This document shows, piece after piece, positions 24,989-31,822 of a stretch of DNA of 39,787 nt (position 1 is the first letter of the stretch; the number at the start of each line of letters is the position of its first letter). Origin of the DNA: Defluviicoccus sp. (GTDB lineage: Bacteria; Pseudomonadota; Alphaproteobacteria; MPNO01); contig JAPPIT010000036.1 in the NCBI GenBank assembly GCA_028820505.1, forward strand, positions 1-39,787. Direction: 5' to 3'. The notes beneath the pieces were generated by a model that was given only the letters and a program-made list of their open reading frames with translations, was not told the origin of the DNA and searched no databases. The position numbers and the translations under genes were made by a program.

Positions 24989-25039
24989 TTGAATTCGCAT
25001 ATTCAATCCTCATGATTAGCTCACTCATTCCTCATGATT
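24989..25039 (+). promoter_or_regulatory. Repeats in the LysR promoter and start region
   Basis: An inverted repeat TTGAAT/ATTCAA with a 6-base spacer (24989-25006) is followed by two direct copies of TCCTCATGATT (25007-25017 and 25029-25039), the second containing the ATG of the LysR gene at 25034. No ribosome binding site is seen, so the transcript may be leaderless. The repeats could be autoregulatory operator sites. Farther upstream, AGGCTCTTAC is repeated at 24832-24841 and 24845-24854; nothing else is seen between 24793 and 24989. Confidence 0.4.
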
Positions 25040-25888
25040 GACGTCGACACCAAGCTGCTGCGCTCCTTCCTCTCGGTCGCCGCCGAAAAGAGCTTTTCCA
25101 CTGCGGCCGAACGCCTGGGATGCTCGCAGGGCACGATGTCGGTCCGCATCCAGACGCTCGAGGAGCAGCTGGGGCAGCGGTTGTTCGACCGCAGCCGGTA
25201 CAACCTGAAGCTCACCTCCGCGGGGCACGACCTGCTCCCGCATGCGCAGACGCTCGTCGACATGCATGACCGCATGATCGACCGTGCCACGGCGAGGCGT
25301 GTCTCCGGGCGCGTGCGGCTCGGCGTATCCGAGAATCAGGGAGTCGAATTCCTTGTCCGGCTTCGCCGGCACATGCAGGAGGGCTACGCATCGATCGAGC
25401 TCCAGATCGTCTGTCAATCCAGCATTGCGATCGCCGAGCAGACGCGGGAGGGCGCGCTGGATCTGGGGATCGTCATCCGGCGCGAGAAGTCCGGACCGGG
25501 GACCGTGCTCTCCCGACCGCGGCTGCACTGGGTGTCCTCGCCCGACTTCGCGCCCGAGGAGACGACTCCCCTGCCGATCGCCTGTTTTCCGGAGGGCTGC
25601 CTGCTGCGCGAGACCGCGTTCGCCGCCCTGGAAGACCGGAACATCGCCTGGCGCGAAGCGCTCTGCAGTGCCAGCGAGCAGGCGATCCTGGACGCGGTGG
25701 GCGCCGGCGCGGCGATCACCGTGATGACGGAGGGAACGGTTCCGGCCGCGCTGAAAGCCCTCGTCCGGCCCTCGCTGCTCCCGCCTCTCGGCAAGGTCTG
25801 TGTCCAGCTGCTGGAGAATCCGGACCGACAATCGGAGGCTGCGCTCGCGGTCAAAAGGGAAGTCGTCAACGCCTATTCGGGCAAGTGA
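25034..25888 (+). CDS. LysR-family transcriptional regulator
   Basis: This 284-residue protein has the N-terminal winged helix-turn-helix of LysR regulators (LLRSFLSVAAEKSFSTAAER then LGCSQGTMSVRIQTLEEQLG) and a C-terminal effector-binding domain (RVRLGVSENQGVEFLVRL, GAGAAITVMTEGT). It is slightly shorter than the usual 295-310 residues. A truncated, clearly related copy follows at 26039, so the gene was duplicated in tandem. No obvious target operon is adjacent: the next intact gene is a small helix-turn-helix protein. Target and effector are unknown. Confidence 0.9.
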   Translation: MIDVDTKLLRSFLSVAAEKSFSTAAERLGCSQGTMSVRIQTLEEQLGQRLFDRSRYNLKLTSAGHDLLPHAQTLVDMHDRMIDRATARRVSGRVRLGVSENQGVEFLVRLRRHMQEGYASIELQIVCQSSIAIAEQTREGALDLGIVIRREKSGPGTVLSRPRLHWVSSPDFAPEETTPLPIACFPEGCLLRETAFAALEDRNIAWREALCSASEQAILDAVGAGAAITVMTEGTVPAALKALVRPSLLPPLGKVCVQLLENPDRQSEAALAVKREVVNAYSGK

Positions 25889-26003
25889 ACGCACGGCAGC
25901 CTCCGCCCGCCCGGCCTGACGCAGGTTGCCGCCGGGGCAGGTGGCGGGTCGGGCATCCGGCGTGCCGTCGGCGGGCATTGCAGCCATACGATCCCGTGAC
26001 AGA

Positions 26004-26030
26004 TTGACTAAACCGATATATACGTATAGT
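26004..26030 (+). promoter_or_regulatory. Possible promoter and palindrome before the truncated LysR copy
   Basis: TTGACT (26004-26009) and TATAGT (26025-26030) are separated by 15 bases, short for a standard promoter. A perfect palindrome TATACGTATA (26019-26028) overlaps the -10 element, and GACTA/TAGTC arms flank it, which is consistent with an autoregulatory LysR site. Confidence 0.35.
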
Positions 26031-26038
26031 CGATATGG

Positions 26039-26392
26039 ATGCGGGATATCGACACGAAGCTCCTGCGGTCTTTCGTCGCGGTTGCCTCGGGACGGAGCTT
26101 TTCGGCCGCGGCGGAAATGCTCGGATGCTCCCGGGGAACGATGTCGCTGCGGATCCGCGCCCTTGAGACCCAACTGGGTGTCCGGCTGCTCGACCTGAGC
26201 GGTCGGGACCTGCGGCTGACTCCCGCGGGCAAGGATTTCTACTCGGATGCCCGCAACATCGTCGAGACGCATGACCGGCTGTTCGACCGCCTATCGCCGA
26301 GCCGGTTCCGACCGCCTGCTGCCCGGAAGGCCGTTTTTTCCGCGAGAGCGCGTTCGACGCGCTTGAAAGCCGCTCGGTCGTTTACCGGGTGA
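26039..26392 (+). pseudogene. Truncated and frameshifted LysR regulator
   Basis: The first 85 or so residues (DIDTKLLRSFVAVASGRSFS then AAAEMLGCSRGTMSLRIRAL) are a close copy of the helix-turn-helix of the LysR gene at 25034. The coding then jumps: in another frame, at about 26318-26388, the DNA reads CPEGRFFRESAFDALESRS, which matches CFPEGCLLRETAFAALEDRN in the middle of the effector domain of the intact copy. Thus an internal segment of roughly 90-100 codons was deleted and the junction is out of frame. The 117-residue product would be a DNA-binding domain with an unrelated tail. It may be an inactive relic or, less likely, a repressor fragment. Confidence 0.82.
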
Positions 26393-26484
26393 GGTTGTTC
26401 CGATGCCCCGGTTTCGGCAGGTCGATCCGGACTTCATTTCTCCTCAGCCTGCCGAAGGCGCCGGGGTCGGTCAGGTGAGACCGG

Positions 26485-26709
26485 ATGAAACACGTCACCC
26501 TGCATGAGGAAATCGCTGTCGTTCTGACCGCGCGCGACAATCGCTGGATGACCGCGGAGGAAATCGCCCATGCCGTCAACGACCGGGGTCGGTTCCGCAC
26601 AATCTACGGCGGCCCGGCCGCGGCCAAGCATGTGCGCGCCCGCGTCGCCGACCGTTTCTATCGGCATCTGTTCGAGCGTGACGGCAACGGGATCCGCCTA
26701 GCCCGCTGA
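26485..26709 (+). CDS. Small winged-helix/HTH protein
   Basis: This 74-residue protein resembles small stand-alone helix-turn-helix proteins found in many alphaproteobacteria: TLHEEIAVVLTARDNRWMTA then EEIAHAVNDRGRF, and a C-terminal FYRHLFERDGNGIRL strand. The pattern of a helix, the 'RWMTxEEIA' recognition segment and a wing is similar to HARE-type domains. It lies in the decayed zone after the LysR relic. A role in DNA binding is likely, but target and function are unknown. Confidence 0.65.
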   Translation: MKHVTLHEEIAVVLTARDNRWMTAEEIAHAVNDRGRFRTIYGGPAAAKHVRARVADRFYRHLFERDGNGIRLAR

Positions 26710-26810
26710 AGCGCACCGTCAACCGCACGCCCGCCGCCGAGGCCTCCTACCGGGCAACGAACGGTCGCGGATCCCCCTTCCCGGTTGCAAAAAGCGGGAG
26801 AAAAACGACG

Positions 26811-26873
26811 CTATTTCGAGAGGTTAGGGCCGCAGGTGCGGGGGTCGGCGCAGAGGACGATTTCATCGCTCAT
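26811..26873 (-). CDS. Possible 20-residue ORF after the VOC gene
   Basis: A short frame with ATG at 26873 and TAG at 26811 is preceded by a strong GGGGGAGG site. Its first residues (MSDEIVL) resemble the usual beginning of glutathione S-transferases, so it may be a leftover start of such a gene rather than a functional peptide. Support is weak. Confidence 0.25.
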   Translation of the reverse strand: MSDEIVLCADPRTCGPNLSK

Positions 26874-26899
26874 GTCGGGCCTCCCCCGCAATCGGCGCG

Positions 26900-27331
26900 C
26901 TATTCCCAAGGATCGTAGCTGCCGAAATTCCAGAGATTGCCCTCCGGATCGCGGCAGGAATAGAGGCGACCCCCGTAGTCCTGGTCCGCCGGCGGCATGA
27001 CCACCCGCGCCCCGGCGGCGGCGGCGCGGGCGTGGTGCGCGTCGACATCCTCGACGATCGCGTAGACGCTCATCGAAACCGGGCCGTCCGGCGTGTCGGG
27101 AGGCCGCTGGAACGCCCCGAATTCGTCGTCGCGGGCGGAGCCCAGCATGATCATCCCGTTGCCGAGGACGAGCTGGGCGTGGGCGATCGTCCCGTCCCCT
27201 CCGGGGACGACGAGACGCTTCTCGAACCCGAACGCCTGGCAGAGCCATTCGATCGCCGCGGGAGCGTCCCGGTAGCGGAGCGCCGGAACGATGGTGGCCC
27301 CGGCGGTCTTCGCGGGCTCGCTCGCGGGCAT
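26900..27331 (-). CDS. VOC-superfamily (glyoxalase/bleomycin resistance-like) protein
   Basis: This 143-residue protein starts at ATG 27331. It has the paired beta-alpha-beta-beta-beta modules of the vicinal oxygen chelate fold: TIVPALRYRDAPAAIEWLCQ then AFGFEKRLVVPGGDGTIAHA in the first module, and VEDVDAHHARAAAAGARVVM with YGGRLYSCRDPEGNLWNFGS in the second. The ending RDPEGNLWNFGSYDPW is characteristic of the PhnB-like/glyoxalase subgroup. Metal ligand candidates are H in TIAHAQL and E in DPEGNLW. The substrate is unknown. It is divergent from the deacetylase-like gene, with a 111-base shared promoter region. Confidence 0.88.
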   Translation of the reverse strand: MPASEPAKTAGATIVPALRYRDAPAAIEWLCQAFGFEKRLVVPGGDGTIAHAQLVLGNGMIMLGSARDDEFGAFQRPPDTPDGPVSMSVYAIVEDVDAHHARAAAAGARVVMPPADQDYGGRLYSCRDPEGNLWNFGSYDPWE

Positions 27332-27442
27332 AGGCTTTCTCCCTTTCGGTGCGCGTGCCGCCATATTGCGGCCCGTCCCGGGGTCTGGCAACGCGCCGGC
27401 GCGGACGCCACAATCGGTCCGCGCACCGGGACGGGAAGGACG

Positions 27443-28324
27443 ATGGAACCCCGCGCCTACGGCCCCTACCCCTACGAGCCGATCGTCGACCGGCCGCCGC
27501 TGGTCTGGCCGGGCGGGGCGCGGATCGCGTTCTGGGCGATTCCCAATATCGAGGTCTTCGCGCTCGACGAGCGGATGCCCGACGGTCCGGGCCTGATCCC
27601 CGACGTGTCCGCCTGGGGCAGGCGGGATTACGGCAACCGGGTCGGCGTGTTCCGCATGATGGAGGTCATGGAGCGCCATGGCGTCAGGGGGACGGTTGCG
27701 CTCAACAGCGAGGTGTGCGACGCGGCCCCGCGCATCGTCGAGGAGTGCCTGCGGCTGGGCTGGGAGCTGATGGGCCATTGCGAGAGCAACACGCGGCGGC
27801 TCAACGAGGCGGGCTCCGAAGCGGCGGCCGGGCGGATCGTTGCGCGCACGCTGGAGCGCATCGAGCGCGCGACCGGCCGCCGGCCGACCGGCTGGCTCGG
27901 CGCCGGACGGCAGGAGACCTGGGGCACGCTGGACCGGCTGGTCGCCGAGGGCTGCCGCTACGTCGTCGACTGGGACAGCGACGACCAGCCCGTTCTCATG
28001 GAGGTGGCGGGCGGGACGATCGTCTCGATGCCCTACGGCGCGGGCGTCTCCGACAAGCAGGCCTTCGAGGGGAGCGGCTTCTCCGCCGACGATTTCGAGC
28101 GCATGATCCGCCGCGCCTTCGACGTGCTCTACGCCGAGAGCGCGGTCTCGGGACGCGTGGCCTCGGTCTCGCTCCACCCCTACATAATCGGCGTCCCGCA
28201 CCGGATCGGCGCGCTCGACCGGGCGCTCGCCCACATCGGGAGCCACGACGGCGTCTGGCTCGCCACCGGCGAGGAGATCGTCGCCCACTTCCTCGAATGG
28301 AAGGCGGGACAGGGGGCGGGATAG
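27443..28324 (+). CDS. Polysaccharide deacetylase-like (NodB/PuuE-type) hydrolase
   Basis: This 293-residue protein starts at ATG 27443 with GGAAGGA just ahead. It has the (beta/alpha) barrel of the carbohydrate esterase 4 superfamily in the subgroup that begins with a WPGGARIAFWAIPNIEVFAL-type segment, includes RRDYGNRVGVFRMMEVMERH then GVRGTVALNS, and has GWELMGHCESNTR in place of the classical H-x-x-x-H metal motif. The variation suggests hydrolysis of small C-N bonds (allantoinase-like) rather than chitin or peptidoglycan. The substrate is not known. Neighbouring genes for a VOC protein and a class II aldolase operon suggest a catabolic setting. Confidence 0.82.
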   Translation: MEPRAYGPYPYEPIVDRPPLVWPGGARIAFWAIPNIEVFALDERMPDGPGLIPDVSAWGRRDYGNRVGVFRMMEVMERHGVRGTVALNSEVCDAAPRIVEECLRLGWELMGHCESNTRRLNEAGSEAAAGRIVARTLERIERATGRRPTGWLGAGRQETWGTLDRLVAEGCRYVVDWDSDDQPVLMEVAGGTIVSMPYGAGVSDKQAFEGSGFSADDFERMIRRAFDVLYAESAVSGRVASVSLHPYIIGVPHRIGALDRALAHIGSHDGVWLATGEEIVAHFLEWKAGQGAG

Positions 28325-28409
28325 CCGGATTTCGTCACGCCTGGATCTCCCCGTCGCCGTCCCCGCTCTCGCCCGCGTCCGGCTCGCACCGCGATGCCGC
28401 AAGACGTGG

Positions 28410-28432
28410 ATGCCCGGAACGAGTCCGGGCAT
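28410..28432. repeat. Palindromic element between convergent genes
   Basis: A perfect 9-base inverted repeat ATGCCCGGA/TCCGGGCAT with the loop ACGAG, flanked by cgtgg and gacg, matches the type of intergenic palindrome repeated many times in alphaproteobacterial genomes. It sits between the ends of the deacetylase-like gene and the LysR gene and could also serve as a bidirectional terminator. Confidence 0.6.
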
Positions 28433-28508
28433 GACGACAAAAGGCGTCGTGGCGGAGGACGGCCGGCATCGGGGCCGGCGCGGATGTCCGACGGTCCCGC
28501 TGCGGCGA

Positions 28509-29465
28509 TCAGCGCTTGCGGGAGCGTTTCCGGATCGATTCGCGCGCTTCCTGCACGAGCGCCTCGCCGGCGTCCGAGGCGGCCTCGACGAGGAGGTCGA
28601 CCCAGCGCTGCCCGTGATAGACCGCGCGGTGCGCGAGGCCGATCTGCCGCGCCGGCTCGGGAGAGCGGAAGCGGAGGAAGCTCAGCTCGGGCGAGGCGGA
28701 CCGCTCGCAGAGCGCGGCGGTCTCCGGCATCAGCGTCAGCCCGGCGCCGCTCGCGACCAGCCTCGACAGGGTGGCGAGCGAGCCGGCGCCGCGCCGGACC
28801 TCCTGGATGCGCCACATCGAGCAGGCTCCGAGGACCTGGTTGGCGAGGCAATGGCCGTCCCCGAGCGTGAGCAGCGGCCCGACATCCGCCTGCGCGAGGT
28901 CGGCCGGCTGCGGCGCTCCGTTGGGCGCGCCGAGCGCTTCGAGCCGCCGGGCGCGGCCGGCGAGCAGGAAACGATCCTCGAAGAGCTCCCTCTCCGGCAG
29001 CTCCAGCAGGCCGAGCGGCAGGGATACGATCGCCGCGTCGAGCCGTCCGGCGAGCAGGTGGGCGACGAGATCCTGGCCCGACGCCTCCATCACGTTGAGC
29101 TCGACGCGGGGCGACGAATCCTCCAGACGGTCCAGGAGACCCGGCAGGAGATAGGGCGCGAGCGTCGACAGGATGCCCACGGCGAAGCGCAGCGGGCCCT
29201 CCTCGAACCGCTTCCCCATGGTCTCCAGCAGAAGCGTCTCGTCGAGGATCCTGAGCGTCTGCTCGTGCGCCTCGCGGCCCAGCCGCGTGAGCTGGATGCC
29301 GCGGCTCTCGCGCTCGACCACGGGCCCGCCCAGAGAGGCTTCGAGCTCGCGGATCTGGAGCGAGAGCGCGGGCTGAGAGACGTGCACGCTCTCGGCCGCC
29401 CGGCTGAACGATCCGTGTTCGACCAGGGCCTGGAAATAGCGTAGCTGACGCAGTGTGACTGGCAT
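28509..29465 (-). CDS. LysR-family regulator, likely controls the divergent aldolase operon
   Basis: This 318-residue protein has a typical LysR winged helix-turn-helix (LRQLRYFQALVEHGSFSRAA then ESVHVSQPALSLQIRELEAS) and an OxyR/CbbR-like effector domain (LRFAVGILSTLAPYLLPGLL, DAAIVSLPLGLLELPERELF, GAGLTLMPETAAL). A basic tail (RESIRKRSRKR) ends the protein. It is transcribed away from the class II aldolase gene at 29756; the 290-base gap has an AT-rich inverted repeat at 29600-29659. This is the classical arrangement of a LysR regulator and its target operon. The inducer is probably a substrate or intermediate of that pathway; this is inference. Confidence 0.92.
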   Translation of the reverse strand: MPVTLRQLRYFQALVEHGSFSRAAESVHVSQPALSLQIRELEASLGGPVVERESRGIQLTRLGREAHEQTLRILDETLLLETMGKRFEEGPLRFAVGILSTLAPYLLPGLLDRLEDSSPRVELNVMEASGQDLVAHLLAGRLDAAIVSLPLGLLELPERELFEDRFLLAGRARRLEALGAPNGAPQPADLAQADVGPLLTLGDGHCLANQVLGACSMWRIQEVRRGAGSLATLSRLVASGAGLTLMPETAALCERSASPELSFLRFRSPEPARQIGLAHRAVYHGQRWVDLLVEAASDAGEALVQEARESIRKRSRKR

Positions 29466-29599
29466 GGCTCCATCCTCCCGCGACGGCGGCTCCTATCCCG
29501 CCGGCGCTCCCTTCGGCCTAGGTTTCCCCGGGCGGTCCCGCGCGAAGCGTTCATGGGCGGGATGCCCCTAGAAGTCCTGTTGTGGTTTTTAGCTCCCGA

Positions 29600-29659
29600 C
29601 GATCATAAAAACTAATACCATTTTCTATGAGAATTCATTAGTTTTACTTATAATGATCG
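29600..29659. promoter_or_regulatory. Nested inverted repeats and promoter between LysR and aldolase genes
   Basis: An outer inverted repeat CGATCAT (29600-29606) / ATGATCG (29653-29659) surrounds an inner one AAAACTAAT (29608-29616) / ATTAGTTTT (29637-29645), with a 20-base centre. A perfect -10 box TATAAT lies at 29649-29654 for rightward transcription, with only a poor -35 box, as expected for an activator-dependent promoter. The rest of 29466-29755 shows no gene. Confidence 0.6.
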
Positions 29660-29755
29660 GACCGGGAGCGGGGCGCGGCGGCTCGCGCGGCGGCGCCCGC
29701 CGTGGTAAGACCGCCGCCGGGTATCGGTTCGAGGCCAGCCAGGAGGGGTGCCGGG

Positions 29756-30472
29756 ATGAGCGATGTTCTGCAGGCGATGCGCGACGTGGTGGTCGCCAAC
29801 CGCATACTGGCGCGCGAAGGGGTGGTCGACGCCTACGGCCACGTCACCGTGCGCCACCCGGACAATCCGGAACGTTACCTGATGTCGTGCTCGCGCGCGC
29901 CGGAGCTGGTCACGCTCGACGACATCATGGAGTTCACCCTCGAAGGCGAGCCGGTGGACGACTCGGGCCGGGTGCCCTACGCCGAGCGCTTCATCCACGG
30001 CGCCATCTACGAGAAGCGGCCCGACGTCAACTCGGTGGTCCACAACCACTCGCACGCGGTCATCCCCTTCGGGGTGACCGGGGTGAAGCTGCGTCCGGTC
30101 ATCCATGTCGGAGCCTCGATCGGCGCGGACATCCCAGTCTGGGACATCCGCGACCGGTTCGGCGACACCAACCTGCTGGTGGTCGACATGGAGCAGGGGC
30201 GCGACCTCGCGGACTGCCTCGGGCCCAACCGGGTGGCGCTGATGCGGGGTCACGGCTGCGCGGTGGCGGGGGTCTCGCACCAGCAGTCGACGATGACCTC
30301 GGTCTATCTCCAGGTCGCCGCCGAGCTGCAGGCCCAGGCCATGCGGATGGGCGAGGTCACCTATCTGTCGGACGCCGAGATCGAGCACTGCTCCGCTACC
30401 TTCACCAGCGAGATATCGGTCAACCGGGCGTGGCAGTATCTCCGCCACCGCGCCGGGGTGAGCGACCTCTAG
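29756..30472 (+). CDS. Class II aldolase/adducin-family protein
   Basis: This 238-residue protein is a zinc-dependent class II aldolase of the fuculose-phosphate aldolase type. The zinc ligands are in VVHNHSHAVIPFG (two histidines) and in MRGHGCAVAG. Earlier signatures are VVDAYGHVTVRHP and a family-type YLMSCSRAPELVTLDDIMEF. The start is ATG 29756 with AGGAGG nine bases ahead. The stop is nine bases before the TPP-enzyme gene, so the three genes are one operon. In such operons the aldolase-like protein may act as a decarboxylase or aldolase on a hydroxy acid. The exact reaction is unknown. Confidence 0.9.
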   Translation: MSDVLQAMRDVVVANRILAREGVVDAYGHVTVRHPDNPERYLMSCSRAPELVTLDDIMEFTLEGEPVDDSGRVPYAERFIHGAIYEKRPDVNSVVHNHSHAVIPFGVTGVKLRPVIHVGASIGADIPVWDIRDRFGDTNLLVVDMEQGRDLADCLGPNRVALMRGHGCAVAGVSHQQSTMTSVYLQVAAELQAQAMRMGEVTYLSDAEIEHCSATFTSEISVNRAWQYLRHRAGVSDL

Positions 30473-30481
30473 GGGGCCGGG

Positions 30482-31000
30482 ATGGCGGGTCCCGACCGCG
30501 AAATCGCCGCCGCCATCGCCGAGCGGGTGGCGGGCGCGGGCATCGAGCTGGTCGCCAGCCTGCCCGACGGCTGGATCGCCGCGCTGATCGAGGAGTTCGA
30601 GGCCGATGCGCGGTTCGACCACATCCCGGTCAACCGCGAGGAGTCGGCGGTCGGGCTGTGCTCGGGCGCCTTCTTCGGCGGCCGGGGCTCGCTCGCCCTG
30701 ATGGGCGCGTCCGGGCTGATGACCTGCATCTACGCGATCACCAAGATCAACTACACCTACATGGTGCCGATGACGATCTTCATCACCATGCGGGGGCGGC
30801 TCGGCGACCGCGCCAAGTTCCACGTCTCGAACGGGCTCTATCTCGAGCCGGTCATGCAATCGATCGACCTCCCCTACACGGTGATCGACCGCCGCGACGG
30901 GCTGGACGAGATCGGCCGCGCGGTGGCCCATTCGCGGACCATCTCGCGCCCCGTCGTGGTCGGCTTCACGCGCGACCTGCTCTACGGGGAGAGCGGCTGA
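30482..31000 (+). CDS. TPP-dependent decarboxylase, alpha (PYR) subunit, second copy
   Basis: This 172-residue protein is the pyrimidine-binding half of a split thiamine-diphosphate enzyme, related to but diverged from the gene at 2584. The likely catalytic glutamate lies in VNREESAVGLCSGAFFGG, followed by LALMGASGLMTCIYAITKIN. It starts nine bases after the aldolase stop and overlaps the next gene by one base (TGATG at 30998-31002). The heteromer would decarboxylate an alpha-keto acid. Compared with the first pair, the active-site neighbourhood differs (MGASGLM against MQQTGLM), so another substrate is likely. Confidence 0.85.
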   Translation: MAGPDREIAAAIAERVAGAGIELVASLPDGWIAALIEEFEADARFDHIPVNREESAVGLCSGAFFGGRGSLALMGASGLMTCIYAITKINYTYMVPMTIFITMRGRLGDRAKFHVSNGLYLEPVMQSIDLPYTVIDRRDGLDEIGRAVAHSRTISRPVVVGFTRDLLYGESG

Positions 31001-31602
31001 TGGCGATGGCGATGGAGGCCTGCTTCGCCCACCTGGTCGAGCGCTGGACCGATCAGGTGGTCGTCACCTCGGCCGGCAACGCGTCCGAGATGTGGTGGAA
31101 GCTCACCGGCGAGACCGAGAGGGTGTTCTACCTCGAAGCCTCGATGAGCCTCGCCTCGCTGTTCGCCGCCGGCATCGCCTACGGCATCCCCAGGGCCAAT
31201 GTCTGGGCGTTCTCGGGCGACGGGGCGTTCCTGATGAACCCCGGCATGCTGACGGTGGAGCGCCGGCTGGGGCTTCCCAACCTGACCCACTTCCTGGTCG
31301 ATAACGGGGTCTACGGCGCCACCTTCGAGGTCGGGATGTCGGACGCGGGCGAGACCGACTACGCCGCGCTGGCGCGGGCCTGCGGGCTCAGGAACGTGTT
31401 CCGGTTCGGCACGCTCGCAGACCTCCGCGACGGCATGGACGAGGTCGAGCGGGTCAACGGCGAGGCGTTCGCGGTGCTCGAGGTCGAGCCGCTCGGCGGC
31501 GCGCTCCCCGACCCGCCGATGGACGGCCCCGAATGCAAGTTCCGCTTCGGCCGCTATCTCGAGCGCACCTACGGCGTGAGGATCTTCGACGCGCGGGTCT
31601 GA
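31000..31602 (+). CDS. TPP-dependent decarboxylase, beta (PP) subunit, second copy
   Basis: This 200-residue protein has the thiamine-diphosphate motif GDG in FSGDGAFLMNPGMLTVE and the matching asparagine in VDNGVYGATF. The N-terminal segment reads MEACFAHLVERWTDQVVVTS. The ATG shares a base with the upstream stop. It is the last gene of the LysR-controlled operon; two hairpins and the parS sites follow. Heteromer partner is the preceding gene. Substrate not known. Confidence 0.85.
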   Translation: MAMAMEACFAHLVERWTDQVVVTSAGNASEMWWKLTGETERVFYLEASMSLASLFAAGIAYGIPRANVWAFSGDGAFLMNPGMLTVERRLGLPNLTHFLVDNGVYGATFEVGMSDAGETDYAALARACGLRNVFRFGTLADLRDGMDEVERVNGEAFAVLEVEPLGGALPDPPMDGPECKFRFGRYLERTYGVRIFDARV

Positions 31603-31613
31603 GGCCGGCCTAA

Positions 31614-31629
31614 TGTTTCACGTGAAACA
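31614..31629. other. parS chromosome/replicon partition site 1
   Basis: TGTTTCACGTGAAACA is a perfect 16-base palindrome identical to the conserved parS sequence bound by ParB. It lies 11 bases after the stop of the TPP beta gene. No parA or parB gene is in the window. Confidence 0.93.
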
Positions 31630-31687
31630 AAGGTCAACCTTGCTGCCTTATCCTTTACATGAAGAAATGGCGCCAAACCGGCAAAAA

Positions 31688-31703
31688 TGTTTCACGTGAA
31701 ATA
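31688..31703. other. parS chromosome/replicon partition site 2
   Basis: TGTTTCACGTGAAATA differs from the consensus at one outer position and keeps the 12-base core palindrome TTTCACGTGAAA. It begins exactly 74 bases after the first site, about seven helical turns, so both sites face the same side of the DNA. Confidence 0.9.
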
Positions 31704-31722
31704 TAGTCCCGAAACGGGACTA
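31704..31722. terminator. Hairpin after the TPP operon
   Basis: TAGTCCCG and CGGGACTA form a perfect 8-base stem with loop AAA. It touches the second parS site. A T-rich stretch follows only partly (AATTT), so termination efficiency is uncertain. Confidence 0.5.
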
Positions 31723-31726
31723 ATTT

Positions 31727-31745
31727 CGCGTCCCCCGGGGACGCG
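31727..31745. terminator. Second GC-rich hairpin before the AAA operon
   Basis: CGCGTCCCC and GGGGACGCG are a perfect inverted repeat around one central base, which would fold into a very stable stem. With the preceding hairpin it probably insulates the TPP operon from the AAA gene. The remaining bases up to 31822 hold the AAA promoter; no clear boxes were seen. Confidence 0.45.
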
Positions 31746-31822
31746 GATGGGCCTCGATACGACCGGATCTGACGCATCGAGAGCGTAGGCTCTCTCCCTC
31801 GACCCGCCGATGGAGAGACCCG

